Source: Calamus simplicifolius (Eukaryota; Streptophyta; Magnoliopsida; Arecales; Arecaceae). Taken from it: 64,000 nucleotides of DNA. The translations under genes were made by a program, and so were the position numbers. Positions 46,395 to 57,703 of this stretch are shown here, piece after piece. The notes below the pieces were generated by a model. It was not told the DNA's origin. It did no database searches and saw only the letters and a list, made by a program, of their open reading frames with translations. How positions within the stretch are numbered: position 1 is the stretch's first letter; every line of letters begins with the position of its first letter. Where the stretch lies: positions 302,353 to 366,352 of the forward strand of contig UESW01005013.1 in NCBI GenBank assembly GCA_900491605.1, read 5' to 3'.

Positions 46395-48454
46395 TGTTGG
46401 ATGGATAGATGAGATGATGATCGGATAAGTTAAGAATTTTAAATTTTTGCTATGGTTATCTTTAACTTTGGATAAAATGAGTTGGAGGTTCTGATCTCCA
46501 GTGAGATCCCCGTGATCAGAATAATCCGATCAAAACTCTTATCATAAAAAAGATAAGCGTGGATTAAAATATTAAATCCGATTGATGCGGAAGCGATACC
46601 AATAATCTGAACAATCATGGCAATCATTACTTGATTAGAGAAAATGATTGCGTACCTTTTTGCTAAAGATTTCTGCTGGATTTCCTCGTGAATAAGAAAA
46701 CGTCGTGCGTGAAGACTCCTTTGCGTGAAGGCTTCTGCACCGGAGACTCCTCAAAGGAGTGGAGAAGCTCTCTGAGATCGCTGATTTCTTCTTAGGAATA
46801 AACGGGATAATCTTTAGTCCTCAACTCCCTGAATGAGCAAGGGGTATGGCCAAGGAAATAAGCAAGGATTTTTTGGTGAATAAAAATCAGCCGAATTCTT
46901 TTGTGTTTCTCTCTTATGGATCTCTCTGTCTTTACTGTTCTTAAGAAACAGATAAAGACGGGCGGATGAAAAATAAAAAAAGATTTTCTCTCTACTTTCT
47001 CTGATCATGGTGCTCGCTATTTATAAATGGGAAGCGATACTCTGATCGAAGAAAGTGTCGCGTCCCTACGGGAGAGACGCTTCTCATCATCATCCAAAGA
47101 TGCGCGAAGAAGACACCGCTTCATGAAAAAATACGTTGTCTCTTCTGCGCCTGATCTGAGAACATCATGCCCAACTTACAATAGGCCCGCTGGTCTAAAG
47201 GCTCATTGGGACCAAGGCCCATAGAGCCTAAACCCAAAGTCCTCAAACCACCCATGGCCTCCACTTTGGTCACGGATCCATGTTACAGAGTTTAGTTTCA
47301 TTAAGAAACTTTTCTCTGAATTTTCAAAAAAAAAACACAATATTAGGCGGCATTACTTGCTCATCGCATCACCTAAAATTTAAAAATGAATTCTTAAAAT
47401 TTAGGAGCGAGTTTCCTTTTATGGTCTACACCTTGGACTTCGCGGGACACACATAACCTAGCTCCTAAGAATATTGTCCTTACACCGCCATTCCCTATGA
47501 CTCGGGACAATATTCTTAGTCGTGATTTATTTCCACCAGAAAATCACAACTGCACTCCAGGATATGCGCGACATTTACGTCGAGATAAAATAAATTGTCA
47601 CATAAGACAATCCATCCCTGACCTATGAGATCGATACGCAAATGGTTCCTTCATGCGACACTCGAATATTGGCATCAAGTAATTTGTGTACTATCACTTG
47701 TCCAATATCCATCTAACACCTTGAGCTCTAGGTTCCCTCATATCCATCCACTGAGTGTCATGAATCAACCCGTCGATTGATCATGTCTACACTCGATCTA
47801 TAAAGATCACTATGCATAGTTTTAAGATAGATTAATTTGAACCTCTCAAGGGAGTGTTATTACTTTCTCATGGAAAGTACATGAATGACTATATTGCGAG
47901 TATGTTCTTAGACCCTAGTGGCATATGCCCAACCCACCGAGTATCAATCATTTATGGATTTTGCTCATTTGGTGAATCAAAGCATATACGCTATAAGTCT
48001 GAGTTCAGTGACTTGCTCAAGCTTAAGAACAATCGTACTCTCATAGCTATGAGTTAAATTTCATGATAGTACATTTCTAAAATTTATTCTCATGTAAGTC
48101 CGTCAATACGCAATATGCGTACTAGTATACTAATTCGAGAATCCCTCTCAAATAGTCAAGACAAACTATTTCCCCAATTGGAAATTACGTATACTTCAAT
48201 TTCTCATAATAAAGCGCCTAACTTTATTAAAATTGTGACAATTGTATTTCGAATGTAATAAATGATCTCGTGTCTTCTGTACTCATGTGTGAAGCATCTC
48301 GAGCACTCAAAATCATTATTTCTAACATTCGTAGACCTTTCAGGAGAATTACATACAACAAGTATATAGGATGCAAATATCAAATCATTTATTATATATC
48401 ATCTGATGTCAATCATCATAGAAAAATTATGTTTTTAGACCACAATTTCCAACA
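46395..48454 (-). repeat. 5' LTR of copia element 2 (2,060 bp)
   Basis: On the plus strand it begins TGTTGG and ends CCAACA, perfect inverted termini. A minus-strand TATA box TATAAATA at 47018-47025 puts the transcript start near 46990. Primer-binding site GCTCTGATACCA (plus-strand view) at 46377-46388, six T bases inside the LTR edge. Confidence 0.9.
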
Positions 48455-48461
48455 ATATCTC

Positions 48462-49503
48462 CTCCCACAGCCTTGGTACACATGGAACATAAATATAATC
48501 ACCATAGTACAAGCAATCCACTCCTCATTTTATAGCCCTCAACTCTCATCTCTCTTTTCTCAAGCTTTTCACAAATCTCTAATGACCTCTTGTCAAGTTG
48601 CACCGCTTCACGCACCTTATCCCAAACCTTCCATTCAGCACCACTAAGAGCATGCAAACTTGCTTCATTTTCAGTATAAACCATCCACAACATAGAGCTC
48701 CCTTCCTTCCTGGATAAAGCATTGGCCATCTTGTTTTCCTTCTTCGATTGGTAGACTATGTCATACTCAAAACCCAACAACTTTACCATGAAATTTTGCT
48801 GCTCCGGTGTGACAATTTTCTGCTCTAAAAGATGCCTCAAAGGTTGTTGATCCGTCACAATTGTGAACCACCTACCCAAAAGATATGGTCTCCAAACTTT
48901 GACTGCATGTATTACCACTAACATCTCACGGGCATATGTGCTCCAAGTTTTCTTTATAGGACCCAACGCTTTGAAAAGAAAAGCTAATGGTCTTCTTTCT
49001 TGCACTAATACCGATCCAATTCCTTCCCCACTAGCATCGGTATGCACTTCGAAAGGCTTCTTAAAATTTGGTAGTGCCAAAACCGGAGTTTGAGTCATAG
49101 CCCACTTCAAGTCTTCAAATGCTTGTTTCGCCTCATCACTCCATACAAAACTATCTTTTCCCAACATGGATGTTAAAGGTTTAGCAATCAGCCTATAGTT
49201 CTTCACAAACCTTCTATAGTAGCCGGTGAGTCCCAAAAATCCCCTCAGTGCAGTGATATTGGAAGGTAGTGGCCAATCCACCATAGTTTCTATCTTCTTG
49301 TTATCAACCTTCACCCTATTTCCAGAAATGATATGTCCAAGATACTCCAACTTTTCTTGAACAAACTCACATTTTGCTAACTTGATGAAGAAATGGTGCT
49401 CCTCCAACAACCCAAGCACCGTCTCCAAATGACCAACATGTTCTTCCATAGACTTGGAGTATATAAGAATGTCATCAAAAAATACTAGCACAAATTTGTG
49501 CAA
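48462..49503 (-). pseudogene. Chromovirus RT C-terminal half and RNase H
   Basis: Begins with KFVLVFFDDILIYSKS (catalytic DD), continues through the RT thumb (LGHIISGNRVKVD, GFLGLTGYYRRFVKNY) and into RNase H (FEVHTDASGEGIGSVL, YAREMLVVIHAVKVWRPYL, FTIVTDQQPLRHLL). Near 48505 the frame shifts by one; the shifted frame continues YGDYIYVPCVP to the copia insertion at 48454. The integrase zinc domain that should follow is missing. Confidence 0.85.
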
Positions 49504-49532
49504 GAAAGGCTTAAATACTCATTCATGATGGC

Positions 49533-50290
49533 TTAAAATGTGGAGGGGGCGTTGCACAACCCAAATGGTATGACAAGGTATTCATAGTGTCCCGAGTGTG
49601 TTATGAAAGCCGTTTTGTGCACATCATCTTTCTTCATTCTGATTTGATGGTATCCCACTCTCAAATCCAATTTGGTGAAGACCACCGCACCATGTAACTC
49701 ATCCAACATCTCATCCACCATGGGAATGGGAAAACGGTCCTTTACTGTAGCTTCATTTAGGGCCCTATAGTCGGTCCATGAGCCATCCTTCTTCCTTACC
49801 AACAACACCGGTGAAGAGAAGGGACTAGTACTGGGTCGAATCAACCCTTGGTTCAACATTTCTTCCACTTGCCGCTCTATTTCTCCTTTCTGAAAATGGG
49901 CATAACGATAAGGGGTTCATTCACAGGTCTTGTCTCATCTCGTAGAACAATTTAGTGATCAAAGGTCCTACTTGGTAGCAACCCATTTGGTAGCTCCAAA
50001 ACATTTTTGTGCTCTTCCATCACACGCCTTATTGAAGTAGGTAGTTGCTGCAATTTTTCTGCTTCATTCTCTTCACCTTGCTTCCCATCATCCCGTGCTT
50101 GATTGGTATCTGCTAGTACAATGGCAAAACAACATGCACCACTCCGGTATAATTTTTTCATCATATTTGCTTCATATTGCTGAATTTCTTTGAAGATTAG
50201 TGCTTTCCAAACCCTCTTTTTGCCACCAAATTTGAATTCCATTGTCATAGACCCATAGTCGGTCAACACCTTCCAACACTCTTCAACCAA
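49533..50290 (-). pseudogene. Chromovirus protease-RT linker and RT N-terminal half
   Basis: 50290-49952 holds the linker with the conserved MEEHKNVLELPNGLLPSRT before RT. A stop and frame change follow. 49868-49533 is the fingers/palm part of RT: GLIRPSTSPFSSPVLLVRKK, DYRALNEATVKDRFPIP, FTKLDLRVGYHQIRM, YEYLVIPFGLCNAPSTF. The first catalytic Asp is in FTKLDL. The frame stops directly after CNAPSTF. Confidence 0.85.
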
Positions 50291-50399
50291 GCACTTTCAA
50301 GTACTATATCTAAGCCCACAATAGTGATGACATACCGATCTGTAACAATCTTAACACCTTAAACATTGATCTTCACATCCTGCACCATCTCATCACATT

Positions 50400-51138
50400 T
50401 CAGCTTTTCCCATTGGCAACCTTTACCTCAAATGGTTCAACCGCTACTCCCCGGAGTCCAATCCTCTTGATAATGTCAGCATTAACAAAGTTGTGGGAAG
50501 ACCCACTATCCACCAATAAAGTCACTTCATGTTTTTCAATCCACGCCATGAGCCGCATAGTGGATGGTGCTTTTACCTCCGACATAGCATGAAGGGACAA
50601 CTCCGCTTCCTCTCCCTCCAATGCCACTCTATGGCCCACTTTATGGCCCATAGTGATGCCCATGACCAATGGCCCTCCTCCTATGCAATGGCCGCCCATC
50701 ATCAGAAGCTTCGTTGTCCTCTTCCTGGGAATTCCAATCATTCTGCCCATGCCTATGGTAAGAATCCCGTGAATATGCTGAATTATCAATCCATCTCTCG
50801 CAATTCCTCTGCCTTCAACTCTGCCTCTCCGCCTTCTTTCTTCCATTCCGGCTCCTCCTCATGCCTTGATCTTTCCGAATCAGAGTCGCCATGAGATGCA
50901 TGCCTTTTATCTGCATGTCGCCTAGTAGGTCCAGAATTGTTGGACCGTCTATCCTTCTCCTCTTCCCATTATGTTCCACACTTCTTCGCTCCATGTGCTC
51001 CCTTCTCTCCGTGGTGTTAAGGGAGAGTTGATTAATGGCGGCCTTCATTTCAACTAATTCTATCATAATTTCTTTTTGGTTCTCCTCCAATGCTTCGAAC
51101 CTCGCTCGGTTAGAGCCCTGTGTTGCTTCTCGCTCCAT
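50400..51138 (-). pseudogene. Chromovirus gag start and protease, deleted and frame-shifted
   Basis: From ATG 51138 (MEREATQGS) an N-terminal helix (RFEALEENQKEIMIELVEM) is readable. The capsid and zinc-knuckle regions expected next are absent. After a frame change near 50840 an aspartic protease appears: LLVDSGSSHNFVN with the DSG catalytic triad (about 50520-50480). The frame ends at 50400. Gag is therefore not functional. Confidence 0.7.
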
Positions 51139-51208
51139 GACTTCCCACAACCAAAAGAGGTACCTTGAGTCCCCACTGCGATGTAATCTCAATGAAAGCA
51201 CCAAAATT

Positions 51209-52020
51209 TGTTGAGTTCCCTCACTTGGGCTCCATAACAATGGGTTCAACAACCTCCAACCTTACAAAATCTGGTTCAAAAATTTGATCAAACACCTAGA
51301 GTGCACCCAGAATTTGTCCCCTTTGTGAGTGAAGATTTAGTCCTTCGATCCTTGCCACTATTTTTAGATATTGTTCGGAAGGTGAAAGAAAGCTTCTGAC
51401 CACATCAATGATTAACCTTGGTTCCTTACACACTTCACACAGATTTGAGAGGGTTTCCACATCAAGATCAAGTACAAAATGAGATCTAATATGAACAAAC
51501 CAGATTTGACAATAATGAAGAACATCACTTCAAAAACCAACAAATCCCACCTATTACAAGCCTCCAAAATAAAAAATATACAGCAGTAAAGAAAATGATA
51601 GATAGATGAGATCTTTCCATTACAGCCCATGGTTTGATCTCTCTAGCTCGGAAATAAACCTACTCCCTTGCCAGTCCAAGTAGACACCGTATTGCTACGC
51701 CGCTACTGATCTCAAGCTCACCGATGAAGACAAACTCAAGCCGCCACAAGCACTCTCAAAGAGCTTCCAAAATGTCCAAGATAAAAAAATCGTTGCTCAT
51801 CCACACATCCTTTTTATATGGACTCCCACAATGACCAAAATACCCATGACCCAACAAAACCATACAAACATAACAAAAGATCCATACCAACATGACAAAA
51901 GACAAGATAAGATAATATGAAAGACATTATAAGGATCAACTAGTAGTATCAAGTGGGTCCAATGTGCTTCCTCCCACTTTGTCCCATATTCATGCGCTCC
52001 TGCGCCTTAGTGCTTCACCA
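51209..52020 (-). repeat. 5' LTR of the chromovirus
   Basis: 812 bp with intact TG..CA ends. A TATA-like TATAAAAAG on the minus strand lies near 51810-51818. Followed on its inner side by TTTTGGTGCTTTCATTGAGA, the probable primer-binding site, which is not initiator-Met. Confidence 0.85.
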
Positions 52021-53590
52021 CATACATACATACATATGTGTGTGTGTCATGGATGTATATGTCTATATAGAACATAAGAAAGGGAAGGTTGTAGAAACAA
52101 TTTAATGGCAAAAGATATAATGTGAATTAAATGTTACAAATAACAAAAGTGAAAAACAATTAAATTCTTGATTCACAAAGTGGAGAGTTTTATGAGTCTC
52201 CCCTAGATTACTTTATGTGTCATAAGGAGACTAATAGATGCATTAGCATTAAAATAGTTTTAGAAATTCCTATTGTAAATATCAAGCTTATATGTCTACA
52301 CCAATCATATGTATTTGATTTTTTTGATCAAGTATGTTAACATGAAGCCTTATTCGATTCCTATGTCAAGAGAACTTTTCTAACAAAGACTAAGTTAATA
52401 ATCTAGAAATCTATATAGTCTAGTGTTTAGCATGATAAAAGATATTAATTCACTAAATAATGGATGTCTATTATTGATCGAGAATGTTTCAGCTAACACA
52501 TTTCAGCTTGATTTTGAATTTAACAAAAGGTCATGTCGAAAACATAACAAACCACAAAATAGCAAAATTCAAATGATATTCTAAAAATGGTTAGTTAATC
52601 AAATGTTTATCTTTTACAAGGCATAAATATCATAGTAATTAAAGGTTAATCAGATACCAAATAAGATACAACAAAATAGCTTGAAGAAAATAATTAGCCT
52701 TACATCTATATCTCCTCTCGATAGTTTGAGGCATCAAAATCTTACATAGAATAAGGTATATATTCAAATTTAAATTTCATAATTTATGAACACTTTTTTT
52801 CAAAAGAAAATGTATCTATCTAATAGGAGAAATTCAACCGTGTACACTAACTTCAGTTTGCTTGCCTCACATGGATTATATTAATGCTTTTAAATTTGCT
52901 AACCAGGCTTTCACATCAGCATTCTCCCATTCAATAGACTAGAGTTTTTCCTTAAGCTATGAAACCTTATCAGCAATGTTTATTTCCAACCTTGTATTTT
53001 CCGTAATTGTTGCCCTAAATACTTGAGAGTATACAATACTTGGGTTGATAATATTTTTAGAGTATTGAAGTAGATTTTTGCAAGCCTTCAAGCTCAGCCT
53101 ATAGTAATGAACACACATATATATATATATATATATAGGCAAGAAAATGAATGATTAAACAAGGTAACTTCTTTAGTATTGTCGATTTTTATACCATCCT
53201 CCCCCTTTGCAAGATCACCTCAGTTGAGATGATATGGAGCGTTAGAGTATACTTTGTTTGATGTTTTATGCTTTTTTAGTGGTGACATTTTTTAGATGAT
53301 ATTGAGTCCAAATTTTTAATAGGGCAAGCTCTTACTATTAATTACTTTTGTCTTAGGGACTAGAAAATTTTCGTTTAAGGGATTGTAGTCCTTGTTAGCC
53401 TTATTGCTGTAGATGCATACATATAAAAAAAAGATTTTTATTATTGTCATTTATATTTCTTCTTTTTCTTTTTGTGAATTACAGTAGTCTATGTTTGTCT
53501 TTTTTTTCTCTCCATATTCGTCCTCTTCTCAGTTCTAAGTTTGAGCCTCATATGAGTAGGTTTTGTTCATATTATTTTCATAAAGATAAA
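52021..53590. other. AT-rich intergenic DNA with simple repeats
   Basis: Begins with CATACATACATAC and GTGTGTGTG simple repeats next to the chromovirus. An (AT)n run lies at about 53118-53139. No gene recognised. Confidence 0.6.
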
Positions 53591-54180
53591 TTTTGGAGCA
53601 AGGCTTTGGCTTTCAATAGAGTAAGGCTTTAAGTCTTCAATAGAGCAGGGCTCTAAATTCTCGATAGCATTGGGCTTTAGAAATTTAACGAAGCAAAGCT
53701 TCGACTTTTGATGAAGTAAGGCTCCAAGATTTTGATAGTGCAAGGTTTTGGTTATCTAATGAAGCAACACTTTGATTTCTAATGGACTGAAGCTCTAAGA
53801 TCTTAATAGAGCATAGCTTCACTTTAGCTTGAATTAAGAGTATAGCTCCCTTTTGACTTGAACTAGAAGTATAATTTCTCTTTAACTCGGGTTAGAAACA
53901 TAGCTCTTTTTTGACTTAGGAGCATGGCTCCCCTTTAAGTCAACTGGGGCTCAATCTACAAGTAAGGCTTCACTTAGGGCTGATTTGGGCTTGATTCAAG
54001 AGTAAGGCTCCCCTCTAAGCCAACTTTGGCTTGATATAGGAGTAAAGCTTCTTTTTTTGAGTCAAGTTAGGCTCAAATTAAAAGCAAAGCTTCTTTTTTA
54101 TTTGAGTTAGGCTTGAATTAGGAGCTAAGCTCCTTTTCAGTTCAAGTCAGGCTTGAATTAAGAGCAATGGTTTAAACATG
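53590..54180. repeat. Degenerate minisatellite-like tract
   Basis: Variants of AATAGAG(C/T)A(A/G)GGCTCTAA in the first half and of GAGTAAGGCTCCCCTTTAAG or CTTGAATTAGGAG in the second recur about every 25-40 bp. The periodicity is imperfect. No open frame. Confidence 0.6.
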
Positions 54181-55462
54181 TGCTATTAGACCTAGAGATG
54201 CATTTATGGAAAGAAGTGACTTGATATATGCAGAAGGAAAATGAGATAGAGGTAGATCAAAAATTATATACAAAAAATAATAAAAAATCTAAAATTTTGC
54301 ATCTTACAGAAAAATTATGGCATCGAGCTGAATAAAGAAAATATCTATTAATTAGAATACAATAATTATCATCATAAATTAATTTGAGATTAAAGCATTA
54401 TTGTTGTTGTTGCATTCTAATTCATTCTATGATAATTATTGTACTTGATCTGCCAATGTCCATTTGACAAATTTGTGTGCAAAAGACTATCAATAATTGA
54501 ATATTTTCATCAATAAAATATAGAGAAAGGTATATTTATCTCTCTATTGTCTCTTCAAAATTTGCGTCTTCACTAGAACTTATTGTAGTCGGTCAACAAG
54601 GATTTATTTGTTCCAGAAATCAGACTTGTTGATAATGTGACTCCCATTAATTCCAACATTTGAGGGTGGAAATCTGGGTCCATGCTAGAAACATATTGAA
54701 GCAAGCGGATCCTTGTCTAAGTTAAGTGAAAGCCTAGCGCATCAAGAATTTGACACAGACATCAAACTCTATGTAAGAAAAAAAAAAAAAAAAATTCAGG
54801 TTTGTTTCCAAGTTATACCAAGAAAGGAGATGGTGAAGACATTAGAATATTATCAGCTATTAGTAAGGCATTTTTTATCAAAAATCTTGATACAGAAACA
54901 CTGTCAAAAACAATAAACATCATCATAACAGTAGATAAATACACATTCACAACACGACGCCCACAATAAAATCTACGCGCACATAACAAAAAGTTATATT
55001 TATAAATATAATATGGTCAAATAAATTTACAAAGTAGTAGGTGAACCCATAGTCCTGCCAATAAAATGTATCAAATATGATCATGGAAAACTGGTAGGTG
55101 AACACATATACAATCTGGTACAAAAATTTGCAGTATGTAGAAGTTGGCACTTCAGCAATTTAGCATGTTCTCATAATCAAACTTCTCCATACACTCATCC
55201 AAAAAAAATGCTATGCCCGACCTCTATTCTAATTCACTTCAGCATTTGTTACCCCTTCATTACAATCTCAGCAGAATATTTTGCATGTGGTCGGGGAATG
55301 TCAGCATTTGAAACTGCAATCTTCTTGCTGCTCGCAATGGACTCCATGAAGTGCTCCAAAAATGGCAGTCATACTCGTACAATGATAACTATCAGTTCAT
55401 TAGATCCATGTCAGTTGAGACATTACATATATGTTCAGGATTCTTCTATAAGTAAATATCAA
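54181..55462. other. AT-rich intergenic DNA with a foldback
   Basis: ACAATAATTATCAT (near 54361) and its inverse ATGATAATTATTGT (near 54428) form an inverted repeat around TTGTTGTTGTTG. No gene recognised. Confidence 0.5.
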
Positions 55463-55595
55463 TCTAATTACAATAGATTTGTACAAACAATCCAACAAAA
55501 CTATAAGATAATAATCAGAATAACTTGCAAATTATTAATGACTGCATTCACCAGCAATGCATTTGTAAAGGTAATTGAGTATTTGCTGCAATTCT
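55463..55595 (+). repeat. Short direct repeat, copy 1
   Basis: Matches 59428-59552 (CTAATTACAATAG.TTTGTA, AACTTGCAAATTATTAATGA, ATTTGTAAAGG.AATTGAG). A plus-strand open frame spans it (55208-55597) without recognisable motifs. Confidence 0.6.
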
Positions 55596-55643
55596 AATCA
55601 GAATTTTGGTTGAGTTATTCTGATCAACCAAAATTCTGATTAG
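55594..55643. other. Perfect 20-bp-stem hairpin
   Basis: CTAATCAGAATTTTGGTTGA and its exact reverse complement are separated by 10 nt (GTTATTCTGA). It sits at the end of the direct repeat at 55463-55595. Confidence 0.85.
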
Positions 55644-57703
55644 GCATAACAAGATTATTAGCAGTGCCATATAAGATTAGAATGGTTGAAAAATCAAAAC
55701 AACAGGCACAAACATAACTAGCACGGTATTAAGTACTGATCATCCACCAATGAGTCCCTAACTATGTCCTCAAAATGGATCCGCCCCAACAATTCAGTCT
55801 CTTACCAGTGCACAATCCTGGTCCCTAACACTAGAAACTTGGGAAGCAAGCGAACAGTATACTTGCTATATAGAGTATATAGCTAGGTATCTCCAATATC
55901 AATGGAATCACAACCTAGAAGCAAGATAAAGGGACAGGGAATCTATTTATAACTCTGTATGGACTAAATATGCAGTCCATGTACATACTTCATTTCCGAG
56001 CGAAAAACAAATGTTACATGAAGCAATAGATTTAACATCAAAATAGCTTACTTAGTGTATAACCAAATTAGCCACTACAATATCTGCCTCAACATATATT
56101 AAGAATGAAAAAGAAATTTGCACAACATACAATATAGGTGGTAGGTGAGAATGTCAACCCCATATAAGAACATCGGCAGATGCAATTTAGCCACCTAAGA
56201 AACAAGGTTCTTCATTATCTTCATTATCATGAACTGTCAACAAATAAAATTTCATCAATATGACTTATCATAGAACCATGAGAGACAATTTCTAGGACAC
56301 CCAAGATCAAACCCAACCAACCTTCCTGAGCTCCATAAATTGTAATTCTAAACCATGCATGTTCAGCATTCCATTAAGTAAATATCAACTCACCCTTCAT
56401 CCTATTGCGGATGATCATCAACAAAGTGAAGCTTTCATTTATCTATATCAAATATGGAGCATCAGTCCCATGCCATCTTGCAAAACTAATCAACCTACAA
56501 TATGAGATCATGAATATTATCTGCATGAACATCATATAATGACAAGTGAAATTGTTAATTCTAAGATATAGGATTGTACCAATTTGCGAGCTGATTCTCT
56601 ATATTCCCCTCCACAAATGGAGCTATAATGCCTAAAACAATTTGCACGATAGATAAGTGCCATTGTGCCATCGTACATAATGGCACTAATATCAACTTCA
56701 AATTTGATAAAGACTTTGGCATGAGGTTATGTGTGTACTTTCAGTTACTTTCCACCTTTGGGCTAGCTTGTTCTTAAATGAAAAATTTAAGGGGTTGTGT
56801 CAAACATGAAGGAAATTATGCAAAATAAGACTATTTTTAAAGAATAATAAGTAAAACAAGGAATATGTGTATGATTCAAATCTATTTTTTAAATAAATAT
56901 AATATGCCATATTGCTTGCCTCAAATTTTGATCTAACCTATAAAATTACCAATTCAAACATAACCAAAGATTTTTATATTTGGTTAACAATTTTAATTAT
57001 CGTGAGTTATAATTAGAAAACTCTCACCACAAAGAAAAATCTGATAAAATAGCAATCATGTATGGGGTTGCATAGATAAGTTAGAGCATGATGCTATAAC
57101 ATGAACATTAGCACATCTATAACCTGCGTTGGAAAAATTAGATATCATTATTCACGACATAGTCATTCAATGAAATTAACGTTGACTTTGAAGGGAATAA
57201 TAAAAGACTTACATCATCTTCAATCATGTTGCCTACGATGTCATAGACTTGCATCTTATTAACCATGCTCATGCCATTACTCCAAACTAGTGTCCTGACT
57301 ATAGATTTTAACCAAAAATTAGGGTCATGTTAGCAAAATAGTAAAAAAGATGGAGTATCAAATCTATACCGATCCATCTTGTGCATTCAAAACCCAATCA
57401 GAACTAAGCGTTCGGTTCTTCAAGATGTTTCATGCTAAGAAAGTCTCACCTACTTTCAAAAACATTCTGCAAAATCCATAAACAACGCAATCATTCCATG
57501 ATTTCTTGTAAATGAATATGTTAAATTAGAATGAAAGGATGTATTTAGATTGTATCACAATTTCTCTTACTTCCTTATCATCTACTTTGTCTTTACATTT
57601 TTTTCTTCTTAATTCCCTTTCTCTCAAGAGCAGGATAACTCAACAGTAGTAGAGTGAAAGGACTTTGTAGAATTGAAGAGTGCTTAGGTAACCTATCTGT
57701 CAT
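55644..57703. other. AT-rich intergenic DNA, no gene recognised
   Basis: No convincing open frame or repeat structure. The right end is the 3' flank of the minus-strand broken gene. Confidence 0.5.

Larger units (their letters stand above)
39414..48454 (-). mobile_element. Young Ty1/copia retrotransposon nested in the chromovirus
   Basis: Minus-strand element with a full 5' LTR (46395-48454), an initiator-Met primer-binding site (46388-46377), a leader of about 1.8 kb with repeats, an intact gag-pol (44533-40622), a polypurine tract (40610-40596) and a 3' LTR cut at 39414. The shared LTR part (about 1.18 kb) differs at only a handful of sites, so it inserted recently. The target-site copy next to 48454 would be ATATC (48455-48459); its partner is lost with the missing LTR end. 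Its Gag and Pol are clearly related to those of copia element 1, but the LTRs are not. Confidence 0.92.
37645..52020 (-). mobile_element. Ty3/gypsy chromovirus, broken and interrupted by a copia element
   Basis: LTRs 37645-38454 and 51209-52020 start TGTTGAG and end TTCAC(C/T)A. They are flanked by CATAC (37640-37644 and 52021-52025), inside a CATA-type simple repeat. Orientation is minus: the polypurine-like GGAGGAGGGAAT precedes the LTR at 38454, and the PBS-like TTTTGGTGCTTTCATTGAGA follows the LTR at 51209. Pol order is protease, RT, RNase H, integrase, with a C-terminal chromodomain, which marks a chromovirus. A copia element (39414-48454) sits between RNase H and the integrase catalytic core, and about 0.45-0.5 kb of integrase is missing there. 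Most of gag (capsid and zinc knuckle) is also missing. Confidence 0.88.
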
